Positions 8,428 through 18,153 are shown, counted from the first letter of the stretch. The stretch is 64,000 bases of DNA from Croceicoccus hydrothermalis (GCF_022378335.1 NZ_JAIQCI010000004.1:124001-188000); one strand, 5' to 3'. Notes: generated by a model not told the origin, from the letters alone. Numbers and translations are program-made.

Positions 8428-8943
8428 TCAGGGCGGTGTTGGCCGCGCCCGGCGCCCCATTCTTACGATTTCGCGGTCGAGCACCTGAAGAAATTGCGAG
8501 CGATCGGATTTGCGAAATGGCGGCGGTCCGCCGATGTGTTCGCTGCCCTGCCCCATACCGGCGCGCAGGTCCGCCATGATTGCGCGCGTGGCGATGGCGC
8601 CTCCGATCGACGCTGCGGTAAATGGCTTGCCATTGGGCGCGATGACGGTGCCACCCGCCTTCAACCCGCGATCGGCCAGCAGGATGTCGCCCGTCACGAT
8701 CAGCGCGTCGCCATCGACACGCTCCGCGATCCAGTCGTCGGCCGCATCGAAACCATCGGACACAACGACCTGCCGAACGAGCGGGTGCGCGGGCACCCGA
8801 AAATGGCTGTTGCTGACGACGGCGACGGGGACCGCGTGGCGAAAGGCGACCTTGTAGATCTCTTCCTTCACAGGGCAGGCATCGGCATCGACCAGTATCC
8901 TGGGGCCGGTGCCGATGTCGCCGATGGTCGCCTTGGGGGGCAT
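8428..8943 (-). CDS. YaiI/YqxD family protein (UPF0178)
   Basis: A 171-residue member of the UPF0178/DUF188 family, which is widely conserved and has a PIN/NYN-like fold by family knowledge; its role is not established. The family pattern is clear: 'ILVDADACPVKEEIYKVA' near residues 15-32, 'VPVAVVSNSHFRVP', 'VSDGFDAADDWIAERV' and a Gly-rich 'FTAASIGGAIATRAIM'. Conserved Asp residues of the nuclease-like site are present. Its ATG overlaps the stop of the upstream helicase gene by one base (TAATG), so the two form one transcription unit. Confidence 0.88.
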   Translation of the reverse strand: MPPKATIGDIGTGPRILVDADACPVKEEIYKVAFRHAVPVAVVSNSHFRVPAHPLVRQVVVSDGFDAADDWIAERVDGDALIVTGDILLADRGLKAGGTVIAPNGKPFTAASIGGAIATRAIMADLRAGMGQGSEHIGGPPPFRKSDRSQFLQVLDREIVRMGRRARPTPP

Positions 8944-10793
8944 TACTGGTCCCTGGGCGGGCCCTTGCGGTGAGGCTTGCCCTTCGGCTTACCCTTGAAA
9001 CCGCCGGGTTTGCGCGGACCGCTGCCGGGGCCGCCGTCACGGTCGCCGAACGACTTGCGGCCCCCTTTCGCGAACCGGCCCTCGCCGCCATTCCCGCCAT
9101 AGGGCGGGCGCGGCTTGCCCCGGCGTTCGCCGTCACCGCCGCCGCGCGGGTCGAAACCGCCGCGCCGGTTTTCACGCGCCTGTTCGCGCGGGGCCTCGTC
9201 CGAACGGGTGATGGTCACATCGCCGCCGTCGTCGGTGCCCGCCGTGCGCGCGACCGATGCCTCGAACTTGCCCGCGATCGCGGTCGGCACCTGTACGAAG
9301 GTTTCGTTGCCGGCGATGCGAATCGCGCCGACCTCGTTCTTGGTAATATGCCCGCGCCGGCACAAAAGCGGCAGGATCCAGCGCGCATCCGCGTTCTGAC
9401 GCCGCCCGATGTCGAGCCGGAACCACACGATATCCTCGAAACCGGGGCGATGGCGTTCCTTCTGCGCGGCCTTGCGCGCCTCGGGCGTGTTGGGGATCAG
9501 CTCCTCGGGCTGCGGCATGGCGGCGCGATGCGCGCGGACCAGCGCGGCGGCAATATCCTCGGGCGATTTTTCGGCGATGAGGCGCTGCGCCAGGGCGCGA
9601 TCCTCGTCATCGAATGCAACCGGTTCCATCAATGTGGAGAGCAGGCGTTCGCGGTCCTGCTTGCGAATGTCGTCGGGGGTGGGCGCGTCGATCCACTCCG
9701 CCTCGATGCGGGCGCCGCGCAACATGGATTCGACGCGACGGCGGCGGGGATAGGGCACGACGATGACCGCGGTGCCCTTCTTGCCCGCGCGGCCCGTCCG
9801 GCCCGAGCGATGCTGAAGCGTTTCAGCATCGCGCGGAATTTCCACATGCACCACGAGCGTGAGGGTCGGCAGATCGATCCCGCGCGCGGCGACATCGGTG
9901 GCAACGCACACGCGCGCACGTTTGTCGCGCAGCGCCTGCAGCGCATGGTTGCGCTCGTTCTGCGAATGCTCGCCCGACAGGGCGACGGCGGCGAAACCGC
10001 GCTCCTGAAGCGTGGCATGCAGGCGGCGCACATTGTCGCGCGTCGCGCAGAACAGGATCGCCGTCTCCGCCTCGTGAAAGCGCAGAAGATTGACGACGGC
10101 GGCATCGACATCGGCGGGCGAGACGGTCATCGCCTGATACGCGATATCGCCATGTCCGCGTTCGTCGCCGACCGTGGAAATGCGCAGGGCATCGTCCTGA
10201 TACCGGCGGGCCAGCGCCACGATCGGTTTCGGCATGGTCGCGGAGAACAGCAGCGTGCGGCGGCCTTCGGGCGTCGCGTCGAGAATCTCTTCCAGATCCT
10301 CGCGGAACCCCATGTCGAGCATCTCGTCCGCCTCGTCGAGGACGACGGCCTTCAGTTCCGACAGGTCGAGCGCGCCGCGTTCGAGATGATCGCGAAGCCG
10401 GCCCGGCGTGCCGACGACGATCTGCGCCCCGCGGCTGAGGTTGCGGCGCTCCTTCGATGCGTCCATGCCCCCGACGCAGGTGGCGATGCGCGAGCCTGCC
10501 TTGCCATAGAGCCACATGAGCTCCCGGCTGACCTGCAGGGCGAGTTCGCGCGTCGGCGCGATGACGAGCGCGGCGGGCGCGGTTCCGAACACGGTCATGT
10601 CATCCGCAATCAGCAGGTCGGCCATCGCCATGCCGAACGCGACGGTCTTGCCCGAACCGGTCTGCGCGGACACGATAAGGTCGCGGCCTTGTGCTTCGGG
10701 TTCCAGCACGGCGGCCTGCACGGCGGTTGGTTGTTCATAGCCGCGTTCGGCAAGGGCTTCGCCGAGAACCGGCGGGAGTTGGGAAAAAATCAT
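8943..10793 (-). CDS. DEAD-box RNA helicase with DbpA-like RNA-binding domain
   Basis: An ATP-dependent RNA helicase of 616 residues. The helicase core carries the Q-motif region (GYEQPTAVQ), Walker A AQTGSGKT (43-50), DEAD in 'VLDEADEMLDMG', SAT in 'LFSATMPKP' and motif VI 'HRSGRTGRAG'. After the core comes a DbpA-type RNA-binding domain (about 490-560, 'VWFRLDIGRRQNADARWILP'), then a Gly/Arg/Lys-rich basic tail. This layout suits ribosome assembly or a DeaD/CsdA-like role. I start at the ATG at 10793 (MIFSQLPP); the earlier frame start at 10922 adds an Arg/Pro-rich stretch unlike the family. It is co-directional with, and touches, the YaiI gene. Confidence 0.93.
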   Translation of the reverse strand: MIFSQLPPVLGEALAERGYEQPTAVQAAVLEPEAQGRDLIVSAQTGSGKTVAFGMAMADLLIADDMTVFGTAPAALVIAPTRELALQVSRELMWLYGKAGSRIATCVGGMDASKERRNLSRGAQIVVGTPGRLRDHLERGALDLSELKAVVLDEADEMLDMGFREDLEEILDATPEGRRTLLFSATMPKPIVALARRYQDDALRISTVGDERGHGDIAYQAMTVSPADVDAAVVNLLRFHEAETAILFCATRDNVRRLHATLQERGFAAVALSGEHSQNERNHALQALRDKRARVCVATDVAARGIDLPTLTLVVHVEIPRDAETLQHRSGRTGRAGKKGTAVIVVPYPRRRRVESMLRGARIEAEWIDAPTPDDIRKQDRERLLSTLMEPVAFDDEDRALAQRLIAEKSPEDIAAALVRAHRAAMPQPEELIPNTPEARKAAQKERHRPGFEDIVWFRLDIGRRQNADARWILPLLCRRGHITKNEVGAIRIAGNETFVQVPTAIAGKFEASVARTAGTDDGGDVTITRSDEAPREQARENRRGGFDPRGGGDGERRGKPRPPYGGNGGEGRFAKGGRKSFGDRDGGPGSGPRKPGGFKGKPKGKPHRKGPPRDQ

Positions 10794-10973
10794 GAGTCTC
10801 GCAATTCGGGCCGGTCCGCCAATGCGGGTTCGGCCGGGGGTGATCGTCGGCGTGAAGGCGGTTCGGCGCATGCGGCGCGGACCGTCCGGGCGCGATGGCC
10901 CGTCTGCCGATGGGCGGGCCATACACGTTTCGTGGCCGTTTGGCTTGCGTTAATTGCGCATCCGTGCGGCGGG

Positions 10974-12674
10974 TTATAGGCCGAACGCCTTCAACGCGGT
11001 GTCGAACGCCCCCTCGAGCCCGCCGCGCGCGCCGGTTCCGCGCCGCCCGGCCATCGGCGCTTCCTCCACGATGAGGACACCCGTCCCGCGCTCCACCTTG
11101 TCCTTCAACAATTGTTCGCGGCCGAGGAAATAGGGCCAGAACGTCTCCGTCCGGGTTACGGAATAGGCGAGATCGGCGCTGAACCCGACAAGCTGGTCCT
11201 GTCCGAAGATGCGCCCGCGTTCGGCCCGTTCGACGCGCACCCCGCGCCCGCCCTTGATCGCCAGTCGGGCCGGCCCGTGAAACACCAGGTAGCGCAGTTG
11301 CAGCGTCAACCACGCATTGAGCGAGAACAGGCGCCAATGGCTCGTCACGCGCATGGGCCGTTCGCGCGGCTGCGCCACCGCGGCCAGCGCGCGCGGTTGC
11401 AGCACGCAAGCCCCGCCCTCGGGCAGGTCCAGCACGGCAATCTCGGCAAAGGGATCGCGCGTGGCGGAAATGGTCGTCACCTCGCCGTCGCCGGTGATGC
11501 GGGTGAGGAACGTCATGCCCGCCGCGATGCTGGACAAGGGGTGCCGCGGATCGAGCAGCCATTGCGTGCGCTTCGCCCCCATGTCGGAGCTTGTCTGCAG
11601 ATAATCCTGCCGGACCAGCAATTGCTCCCCTTCGCGAAGACGTATCGCGACCGATGCGCGGCTTTGCGGTGCGGGCGGGATCGCCGCGCCCGCACCGCCC
11701 GGCACGCAGAGCCGGATCGCGGCCCGCCTTTGCGCCAGCGGGGCGAGCACGAACCAGAACAGCAGCCGGATCGCATAGGGCATCAGCACCACCGCCAGAA
11801 ACGCCCAGCCCGCCGCGCGCAATATGTCGATCACGTGCCAGCGTTCCGCCTGTCGCATGGTCCGCGCGCGGAGCGAGTTTTGCGCCGCGTTGCGTTCGGC
11901 GGCCAGCGCCGCGTCAAGATCTGCGGTCACATCGTCCAGCGTTCCGACAGACCATTGGCGCGCCGCGTCATATCGCGCCTGCGCCGTGCGCCATGCATCG
12001 TAGATCGCACGCTTGCGCTGTGCCATGCGGGCGGTTTTGCACCGCGCATCGCGCCGGGCGATCAGCGTGCTGCGTTCGGAGCGCAGCAGTTCGCGCACCG
12101 CCCCTTCGATCCACGGCCCGTTTTCGAACGCGGCCAGTTCGCGGCGGGCAATCTCGCACCGGCGCTGTGCTCTTTGCGTGGCGGCACGGGTCGGGATCGG
12201 CCCCGCGGCCCGCACGCGCGCGGCGGCGGCGGCGCGCAGGTCGCCGGCCCGCGCCGCCTCCTGCGCCGACTGGAGCGCGGCGATCTCCTGCCGCAGCACG
12301 GCGATGCGCAATTCCCCGCGCTTGCGGTTCAGAATTGCGGACGGGTTCACCCGGTCGAGCAGACCCTGCTCGCCCAGCGCGGCCTCCGCCTCGGCAAGCG
12401 CGGCGCGGCGCGTTGCGAGCTCGCGCGTCAGCCTTTGCGCCCCATATTCGCCGAACCTTTCCGCGTCACGGTTCAGCCGGGCCTGCGCCTCGTTCCGCAT
12501 CGCCTCGACCTCGGCGATACTGCGTTCGAGCGCAGTGGCATTCGCCTCCGCCTCGCCAGCGCCGTTCCATTCGCGGATGAGCGTTGGCAGCACGAAGCTT
12601 GCAAAACCGATGGCGATCACCAGCCCGAGATACAGCAGCGCCCGCCGCCCGATCCAGCCAAGCAGCGGCCTCAC
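10974..12674 (-). CDS. Unknown membrane protein with long coiled-coil
   Basis: I do not recognise this 566-residue protein by name. It starts at GTG. There is an N-terminal membrane helix (about 11-31), then an Ala/Arg/Glu-rich helical region likely to form a coiled-coil (about 40-280, with several Cys), a second hydrophobic segment (about 285-315) and a C-terminal beta-rich domain (about 335-550). That last domain has short patterns reminiscent of AIM24/TRAP-like proteins ('REGEQLLVRQDYLQ', 'GGRGVRVERAERGR'), but the resemblance is weak. It is divergent from mfd. Coding character looks normal for the genome, so it is probably a real conserved gene. Confidence 0.7.
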   Translation of the reverse strand: MRPLLGWIGRRALLYLGLVIAIGFASFVLPTLIREWNGAGEAEANATALERSIAEVEAMRNEAQARLNRDAERFGEYGAQRLTRELATRRAALAEAEAALGEQGLLDRVNPSAILNRKRGELRIAVLRQEIAALQSAQEAARAGDLRAAAAARVRAAGPIPTRAATQRAQRRCEIARRELAAFENGPWIEGAVRELLRSERSTLIARRDARCKTARMAQRKRAIYDAWRTAQARYDAARQWSVGTLDDVTADLDAALAAERNAAQNSLRARTMRQAERWHVIDILRAAGWAFLAVVLMPYAIRLLFWFVLAPLAQRRAAIRLCVPGGAGAAIPPAPQSRASVAIRLREGEQLLVRQDYLQTSSDMGAKRTQWLLDPRHPLSSIAAGMTFLTRITGDGEVTTISATRDPFAEIAVLDLPEGGACVLQPRALAAVAQPRERPMRVTSHWRLFSLNAWLTLQLRYLVFHGPARLAIKGGRGVRVERAERGRIFGQDQLVGFSADLAYSVTRTETFWPYFLGREQLLKDKVERGTGVLIVEEAPMAGRRGTGARGGLEGAFDTALKAFGL

Positions 12675-12892
12675 CTCGCCGGTTCCCCGGCCTGCGCCCG
12701 GCCTGCGCGCGCGGCGGCTGCCTGTGGCCCGCCTGCCAGTGCCCTGCCTGCCTGTGTCGCAAATGTCTCCATTCCCGCCGCCATGCCAGCAAACCCGGCC
12801 CGCGCCAATCGCGAAGCATGCAACGCAGCGCGGGAACGCACGTCCGATGCGCCCGTTCTTTGCCGCATTGCCATGGTGAAAGAACTGCCTTC

Positions 12893-15800
12893 ATGCCCGA
12901 TGCTGGGTCCGACACGAAAACCGCCTCCGCGCGCCTGACCGCCGACGTGCCGACCCCCGACCCCGCCCGCGATTTCGGCCTTTGCGAAACCGCCGCCATG
13001 CTTGCCGAACGATTGGCGAAGGGCGATGTCTTCATGGCCGCGCGCGACGAACCGCGGGCCCGTGCCATTGCCGCGTGCCTCGATGCGCTGATGCCCGATG
13101 CGCTGGTCGCCTTCGTCCCGTCCAGCGACGCGTTACCCGGCGACGATGCCCCCGCCTCCCCCGCCAATGTGGGACAGCGCGTGTCGGCCCTGCGCGCGGT
13201 GCATGCCGCGCTCGGCCGCAAGGACCGCCCGGCCATCGCGCTCGTCACCACGGGCGAGGCGCTTGCCCGCGCCTATCCCGCACCCGATGCCTATGGCGCG
13301 ATGCCGCCCGCGGTGCATGTGGGCGAGGCGCTCGATCTCGACGCGCTGGCGAAGCGATTGCAGGCCATCGGCTACTTCCACGACGAACGCGTGGATGAGC
13401 CGGGCGAGGTCGCGCTGCGCGGGCAGGTGCTCGACGTGTTTCCCGCCGATGCCGCGCATCCCCTGCGGATCGAGGCGAAGGACGGCACGGTCGCCGCGAT
13501 CCATCTCTACGACGCCGGCGATCAGCGCACGATCGAGGATTGCGAGACATGCGAGATCGGCCGCGCCGCCGAACCCGATGGCGATGGCGATCTTGTGCCG
13601 CTGCTCGCCCATTTGCCCGATGCGCCGGTCATCCTCGCGGCCGGGGCGGACGAACGGCGGCAACGCTTCCTCGCCCTCGCCGAGGATGCGGCGAACCGGC
13701 GGTCGGGCCGCGCGCTGCGCATCGTAACGGGCGATGAGGACTGGACCGCTGCGCTCCAATTCCGTGAAAGCCAGGCCATCGCCCGCCATGGCGAACCGCC
13801 GCCGCGCTTCGTCGAGGCGAAACGCACGCAGGCCGCCTTCGACCGCTTCGTAAAGGAAAGGCGCAAGGCGGGCGATCGCATCGTGCTTCTGGGAAGCGCG
13901 CGCGATCTGCGCTTCCTGCGCCGCCGCGCGGCCGGGGCGCTCGGCGATATTGGCGAGGCGCAGGACTGGACCGCCGTGCTCGATGCGGAACCGGGCGCGG
14001 TCCTTGCCCTTACCGCGCCGGCGGACCGCGGTTTCGTGCGCGACGGTATTTCCGCCGTTGCCGCCGCCGATCTCCTCGGCAGCCGGGCCGACCGGGGTCA
14101 GGACAGCGCTGCCCCCTCCTACCGCGAGATTTTCGATTTCGGAGAGATCCGCGTCGGCGATGTCGTCGTCCACGAGGATCACGGCCTGGCGCAGGTGGCC
14201 GGACTGCGCACGATGGACGGGATCGAGGGTGCATCGGGCGACGCCATCGCGCTGACCTATGCCGGCGACAATACGCGGCTCGTCCCGGTGGACGAGGCGG
14301 ATCTCGTCTGGCGCTACGGGGCGGAGGCGGATGCCGTCACGCTGGACCGGCTCGACGGGTCGAGCTGGCTCAAACGCCGGGCGGAAATCGACAAGGCCAT
14401 CGCCGACAGCGCCCGCACGCTGATCGACATGGCAAAGGCGCGCGAAAATGCCAATGCGCCGGTGCTGGACCCCGATCCCGACGCTTACGAACGCTTTGCC
14501 GCCGGGTTCCCCTTTACCGAAACGCCCGATCAGGCCCGCGCGATCGAGGCTGTGCGCGACGATCTCGCCAGCGGCAAGCCGATGGACCGGCTCATCGTCG
14601 GCGATGTTGGCTATGGCAAGACGGAGGTCGCCCTGCGCGCTGCGGCCATTGCCGCACTGGCGGGCAAACAGGTCGCCATCGCCGCACCGACGACCGTGCT
14701 CGCGCGGCAGCATCTGGAGGAGTTTCGCGCCCGTTTCGCCGGCACCGGCATCGAGGTCGCAGGTCTGTCGCGCCTGTCCACCGCCGCCGAGAAGAAGGCG
14801 GTGAAGGCAGGGTTGAAGGACGGCAGCATCGCCATCGTCGTCGGCACCGGCGCGGTCGCGGGCAAGGGCGTCGAATATGCCGATCTCGCTCTCGTCATCA
14901 TCGACGAGGAGCAGCGTTTCGGCACGAAGGACAAGAACGCCCTGCGCGAATTGAGCGCGGGCCACGCGCTCTCGCTTTCCGCAACGCCCATTCCCCGCAC
15001 GCTGCAAACCGCGCTTGTCGGGTTACAGCAATTGTCCGTCATCGCCACACCGCCAGCCCGGCGGCAGCCGATCCGCACCGCCGTCGGCGCATTCGACGGC
15101 GAACGGGTGCGCAGCGCGCTGCTCCGCGAAAAGGCGCGCGGCGGACAAAGCTTTGTCGTGGTGCCCCGGATCGAGGATATGGAACCGCTCTCGGCAAAGC
15201 TTGAACGGCTGGTCCCCGAATTGTCGGTCGTGACCGCGCATGGCAAGATGAAGGCCGGCGACATCGACGAGGCCATGGTCGGCTTTGCCCGCGGTGAGGG
15301 CGACGTGCTGCTCGCCACCAATATCATCGAGGCGGGGCTGGACGTGCCGCGCGCCAATACGATGATCATCTGGCGCGCCGACCGTTTCGGCCTGTCGCAA
15401 TTGCATCAGCTGCGCGGCCGGGTCGGGCGGGCCAGCCGGCGCGGCAATGTCATGCTATTGACCGATCCGGATGCAGAGATCGCGCCCGCGACGCTGAAAC
15501 GGCTCCGCACGCTGGAGGCGTTCGACAGGCTTGGCGCAGGCTTTGCCATATCGGCGCGCGATCTCGACATGCGGGGGGCCGGCGATCTTCTGGGCGAGGC
15601 GCAGGCCGGGCACATGAAGCTGATCGGGATCGATCTCTATCAATTCCTGCTCGAATCCGCCTTGCGTACCGCGCGGGGCGAAACCGTCGAACGCTGGGCA
15701 CCGGAACTCAATCTCGGCGTGGAGGGGCGCCTGCCCGCCGAATGGATCCCGGACGAGGAAATTCGCGTGACGCTTTACGCGCGGCTGGCGCGGATCGGCG

Positions 15801-16099
15801 ATACCATCGGGCTGGATGCTTTCGTCGCCGAGCTGGAGGACAGGTTCGGCGCGCTGCCCGAGGCGGCGGCGACGCTGATCGCGGTGGCCCGCATCCGGGT
15901 GGAGGCGCGCGCCGCCGCCATCGCCCGCATCGACGCCGGACCTGCTGCGATCGCACTCACCCCCCGTGACGAATTCGGCGGGGATGCAAAGGCGGCGGGG
16001 CTGAAGAAAAAGGACGACCGCCTGATCCTTGCCGAGAGGATCGAGGACGAGATGGAACGGCTCGACCGGATCGCCGCGCTAGTGGGGGAGTTGACCTAG
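12893..16099 (+). CDS. mfd: Transcription-repair coupling factor Mfd
   Basis: Mfd removes RNA polymerase stalled at DNA lesions and recruits UvrA. The 1068-residue product has UvrB-like N-terminal domains, the CarD-like RNA polymerase-interacting domain (about 415-500, 'IRVGDVVVHEDHGLAQVAGL'), a superfamily 2 translocase with Walker A 'VGDVGYGKTEVALR' (about 568-582) and DEEQ ('IIDEEQRFG', about 668-676), helicase motif VI in 'QLRGRVGRASR', and a C-terminal TRCF domain. Start at ATG 12893 (MPDAGSD); extending to 12584 adds an Arg/Ala/Cys-rich stretch unlike Mfd. It is slightly shorter than the usual 1150 residues. Confidence 0.97.
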   Translation: MPDAGSDTKTASARLTADVPTPDPARDFGLCETAAMLAERLAKGDVFMAARDEPRARAIAACLDALMPDALVAFVPSSDALPGDDAPASPANVGQRVSALRAVHAALGRKDRPAIALVTTGEALARAYPAPDAYGAMPPAVHVGEALDLDALAKRLQAIGYFHDERVDEPGEVALRGQVLDVFPADAAHPLRIEAKDGTVAAIHLYDAGDQRTIEDCETCEIGRAAEPDGDGDLVPLLAHLPDAPVILAAGADERRQRFLALAEDAANRRSGRALRIVTGDEDWTAALQFRESQAIARHGEPPPRFVEAKRTQAAFDRFVKERRKAGDRIVLLGSARDLRFLRRRAAGALGDIGEAQDWTAVLDAEPGAVLALTAPADRGFVRDGISAVAAADLLGSRADRGQDSAAPSYREIFDFGEIRVGDVVVHEDHGLAQVAGLRTMDGIEGASGDAIALTYAGDNTRLVPVDEADLVWRYGAEADAVTLDRLDGSSWLKRRAEIDKAIADSARTLIDMAKARENANAPVLDPDPDAYERFAAGFPFTETPDQARAIEAVRDDLASGKPMDRLIVGDVGYGKTEVALRAAAIAALAGKQVAIAAPTTVLARQHLEEFRARFAGTGIEVAGLSRLSTAAEKKAVKAGLKDGSIAIVVGTGAVAGKGVEYADLALVIIDEEQRFGTKDKNALRELSAGHALSLSATPIPRTLQTALVGLQQLSVIATPPARRQPIRTAVGAFDGERVRSALLREKARGGQSFVVVPRIEDMEPLSAKLERLVPELSVVTAHGKMKAGDIDEAMVGFARGEGDVLLATNIIEAGLDVPRANTMIIWRADRFGLSQLHQLRGRVGRASRRGNVMLLTDPDAEIAPATLKRLRTLEAFDRLGAGFAISARDLDMRGAGDLLGEAQAGHMKLIGIDLYQFLLESALRTARGETVERWAPELNLGVEGRLPAEWIPDEEIRVTLYARLARIGDTIGLDAFVAELEDRFGALPEAAATLIAVARIRVEARAAAIARIDAGPAAIALTPRDEFGGDAKAAGLKKKDDRLILAERIEDEMERLDRIAALVGELT

Positions 16100-16121
16100 G
16101 CGAAGGACACGCCCCCTCCTC

Positions 16122-16322
16122 TCAGAAGCTCAGTCTGCCGATGGCGCCGCCGATCATGACGCCGGCGGCGAAAAGCATGATACCCACGGCAAAGGCGATG
16201 AGAACACGTTCGCCGCTGCTGCGCGTCTTCAGGAACATGGCGACCGGATCGCGCTCCGAAAAGTTTGCTGACGATTTCTTGCCGATGTCGTCGGGCTGGT
16301 TTGTGCATGTTTCATCGGTCAT
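16122..16322 (-). CDS. Small single-helix membrane protein
   Basis: An unrecognised 66-residue protein. Residues 1-40 are polar, and a hydrophobic, Gly-rich helix (about 43-62) fills the C-terminus, ending in RLSF. I start at ATG 16322 (MTDETCTNQPDD); a start 9 nt earlier (MHV) is possible, while longer versions reach into Arg/Cys-rich, non-coding-looking sequence. It ends 22 nt from the mfd stop on the opposite strand. No function is offered; the gene is plausible rather than certain. Confidence 0.5.
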   Translation of the reverse strand: MTDETCTNQPDDIGKKSSANFSERDPVAMFLKTRSSGERVLIAFAVGIMLFAAGVMIGGAIGRLSF

Positions 16323-16422
16323 GACGTGCATCCTACCGCGCGCCGATACCCATCGCAAAGACACACGGGCTACGGCCATGCCGCAAGGGTGAGGCGTATG
16401 GCCCCGTGGGCAGGGAGGCGCC

Positions 16423-16911
16423 TCATGGCGCGGGCGCGCAATCCTTCTGCCCGATGATCTTCGAAATCTTGTTTCCCACCTCATACAGTGTCGCAAGAAG
16501 CCGGTTGATCTGTGACACAGACGACGCCAGTTCCGGCCCGTAACGCGACACCAGATATTCCCGCCTCTCCACCAGGTCGCACAGATGTGCGGCGGTCCTG
16601 GCCCTCAACACCAAGCCGCATTGGATGGCGAGCTCTTTCTTTTTGGCGAGATCATGCTGCGTGCCTCGCACCTCGGCCGGGCTGTGTCCCCCATTCAGCA
16701 GGAGCGCGTTCAGATAGAGTTCGATCGCCTGTATCGCGACCAGCCGCATCGGTGCATGCGAAATGGGCTTCCCCCGCGTTCCGCTTGGCCGAAGTATGGA
16801 GGCCGCTTTGCGATATTCGTCGGCGAGAGCCTGAATTTCCTGAACGGAGGCCAGCGCGCCGGGGTAAAGGACTTCGTTTACCATGGCGAAACATTGGCGG
16901 ACCAATTGCAA
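16423..16911 (-). CDS. HEPN-like helical protein (unpaired)
   Basis: This 162-residue all-helical protein resembles the HEPN fold. The best signal is a helix 'AIQAIELYLNALLLNGG' (59-75) followed by 'QHDL' (85-88), the order seen in HEPN proteins of the nucleotidyltransferase-partner type. The Rx4-6H motif of HEPN ribonucleases is not visible ('RREYLVSRY' near 115 lacks the His), so RNase activity is doubtful. No partner MNT gene is beside it. Base composition is lower in G+C than its neighbours (one 60-nt row is near 47 percent), which suggests acquisition. The start could also be the second Met (residue 10). Confidence 0.55.
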   Translation of the reverse strand: MQLVRQCFAMVNEVLYPGALASVQEIQALADEYRKAASILRPSGTRGKPISHAPMRLVAIQAIELYLNALLLNGGHSPAEVRGTQHDLAKKKELAIQCGLVLRARTAAHLCDLVERREYLVSRYGPELASSVSQINRLLATLYEVGNKISKIIGQKDCAPAP

Positions 16912-16950
16912 ACAATCGGTTACCGTCTCGCATGGCGATGAAAACGCGTT

Positions 16951-18153
16951 CTACACCGCCTGCGCCGCGGCCATGCCGCTGGCCCAGGCCCATTGGAAAT
17001 TATACCCGCCGAGCCAGCCTGTGACATCCACCGCCTCGCCAATGGCATAGAGGCCCGGAACCCGGCGCGATTCCATGGTTTTCGACGACAACTCGCCGCA
17101 CGCGATGCCGCCCACGGTGACCTCCGCTTTGGCAAAACCCTCGGTCCCGTTGGGGGCAAAGCGCCAGTCGCGCAGCCGCGCCTGCGCGACCTGCAGCGCC
17201 TTGTCCGGCATATTGCCCAACTCGCGCGGGGCGTCGATCCGGTCGGCCAGCGTATCGGCCAGCCGCGCCGGCAGATGTTCGCGCAGCATCATGCGCAGCG
17301 TCGCACGCGGATGCTCCCGCTTGGCCGCAAGGAGCCAGTCCGCCCCCGCATCGGGCAGGAAATCCACCCCGACCGTATCGCCATGGCGCCAGTAGGACGA
17401 CACCTGCAATATCGCCGGGCCGGACAGGCCGCGATGGGTGAAGAGCGCCGCCTCCCGGAAACGCGCCTTGCCTGCCGTCGCCGACACTTCGGTCGAAACG
17501 CCCGACAATTCGCGGAACAGCACCTGCTCCCCACCGAGCGTCAACGGCACCAGCGCCGGGCGCGGCTCCACGATCTTCATCCCGAATTGCCGGGCAAGAT
17601 CATAGGCGAACCCGCTCGCGCCAAGCTTGGGAATGGACGGCCCGCCGGTCGCGATCACCAGCGATGGCGCGCGATACGCCCCGCCCCCCGTCGCCACCGT
17701 GAAACGCGCATCGGCATGCGACACGGCCGTTACCGGCGCGCCGCAATGCACATCGACCGCGCCGCCCATGGCGCCCGCCTTCGCACATTCGGCGAGGAGC
17801 AGGTCCACGATCTGCTGCGCCGATCCGTCGCAGAACAGCTGCCCCAGCGTCTTTTCATGCCAGGCGATGCCATGGCTTTCGACCAGCGCGAGGAAATCGG
17901 CGGCGGTATAGCGTGACAGCGCGCTTTTCGCGAAATGCGGGTTGGAGGAAAGGTAACGGTCGGGCGCAGCGTCGATATTGGTGAAGTTGCACCGCCCGCC
18001 ACCGGAAATGAGGATTTTCTTCCCCACCCGGTCGCCATGTTCGATGACGGCGACACGCCGGCCGCGCTGCCCGGCGAAGGCGGCGCACATCAGCCCCGCC
18101 GCCCCGCCGCCCAGCACTATCGCATCGTAGTCGCGCGCGTCTTGTGCGCTCAC
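16951..18153 (-). CDS. HI0933-family FAD-dependent oxidoreductase (YhiN/BaiN-like)
   Basis: A flavoprotein of 400 residues in the HI0933/YhiN family. The N-terminal dinucleotide-binding fold reads 'DAIVLGGGAAGLMCAAFAG' (about 9-27), and the family hallmark 'GKKILISGGGRCNFTN' follows (about 44-59). The C-terminus carries 'GEAVDVTGWLGGYNFQWAWASG', typical of the family. Substrates are mostly unknown; one relative (BaiN) is implicated in bile-acid reduction. Its ATG overlaps the stop of the upstream thiolase gene by 4 nt (ATGA), so both are one unit. Confidence 0.9.
   Translation of the reverse strand: MSAQDARDYDAIVLGGGAAGLMCAAFAGQRGRRVAVIEHGDRVGKKILISGGGRCNFTNIDAAPDRYLSSNPHFAKSALSRYTAADFLALVESHGIAWHEKTLGQLFCDGSAQQIVDLLLAECAKAGAMGGAVDVHCGAPVTAVSHADARFTVATGGGAYRAPSLVIATGGPSIPKLGASGFAYDLARQFGMKIVEPRPALVPLTLGGEQVLFRELSGVSTEVSATAGKARFREAALFTHRGLSGPAILQVSSYWRHGDTVGVDFLPDAGADWLLAAKREHPRATLRMMLREHLPARLADTLADRIDAPRELGNMPDKALQVAQARLRDWRFAPNGTEGFAKAEVTVGGIACGELSSKTMESRRVPGLYAIGEAVDVTGWLGGYNFQWAWASGMAAAQAV

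Noticed and set aside
8970-10979. 669-codon plus-strand frame
   Set aside because: Antisense to the DEAD-box helicase gene, whose helicase motifs are complete.
12584-12892. Longer N-terminus for Mfd
   Set aside because: Arg/Cys/Ala-rich, unlike Mfd, and it overlaps the start of the divergent gene; ATG 12893 fits the family.
13133-15007. 624-codon minus-strand frame inside mfd
   Set aside because: Mfd motifs are unmistakable on the plus strand; the antisense frame has no family features.
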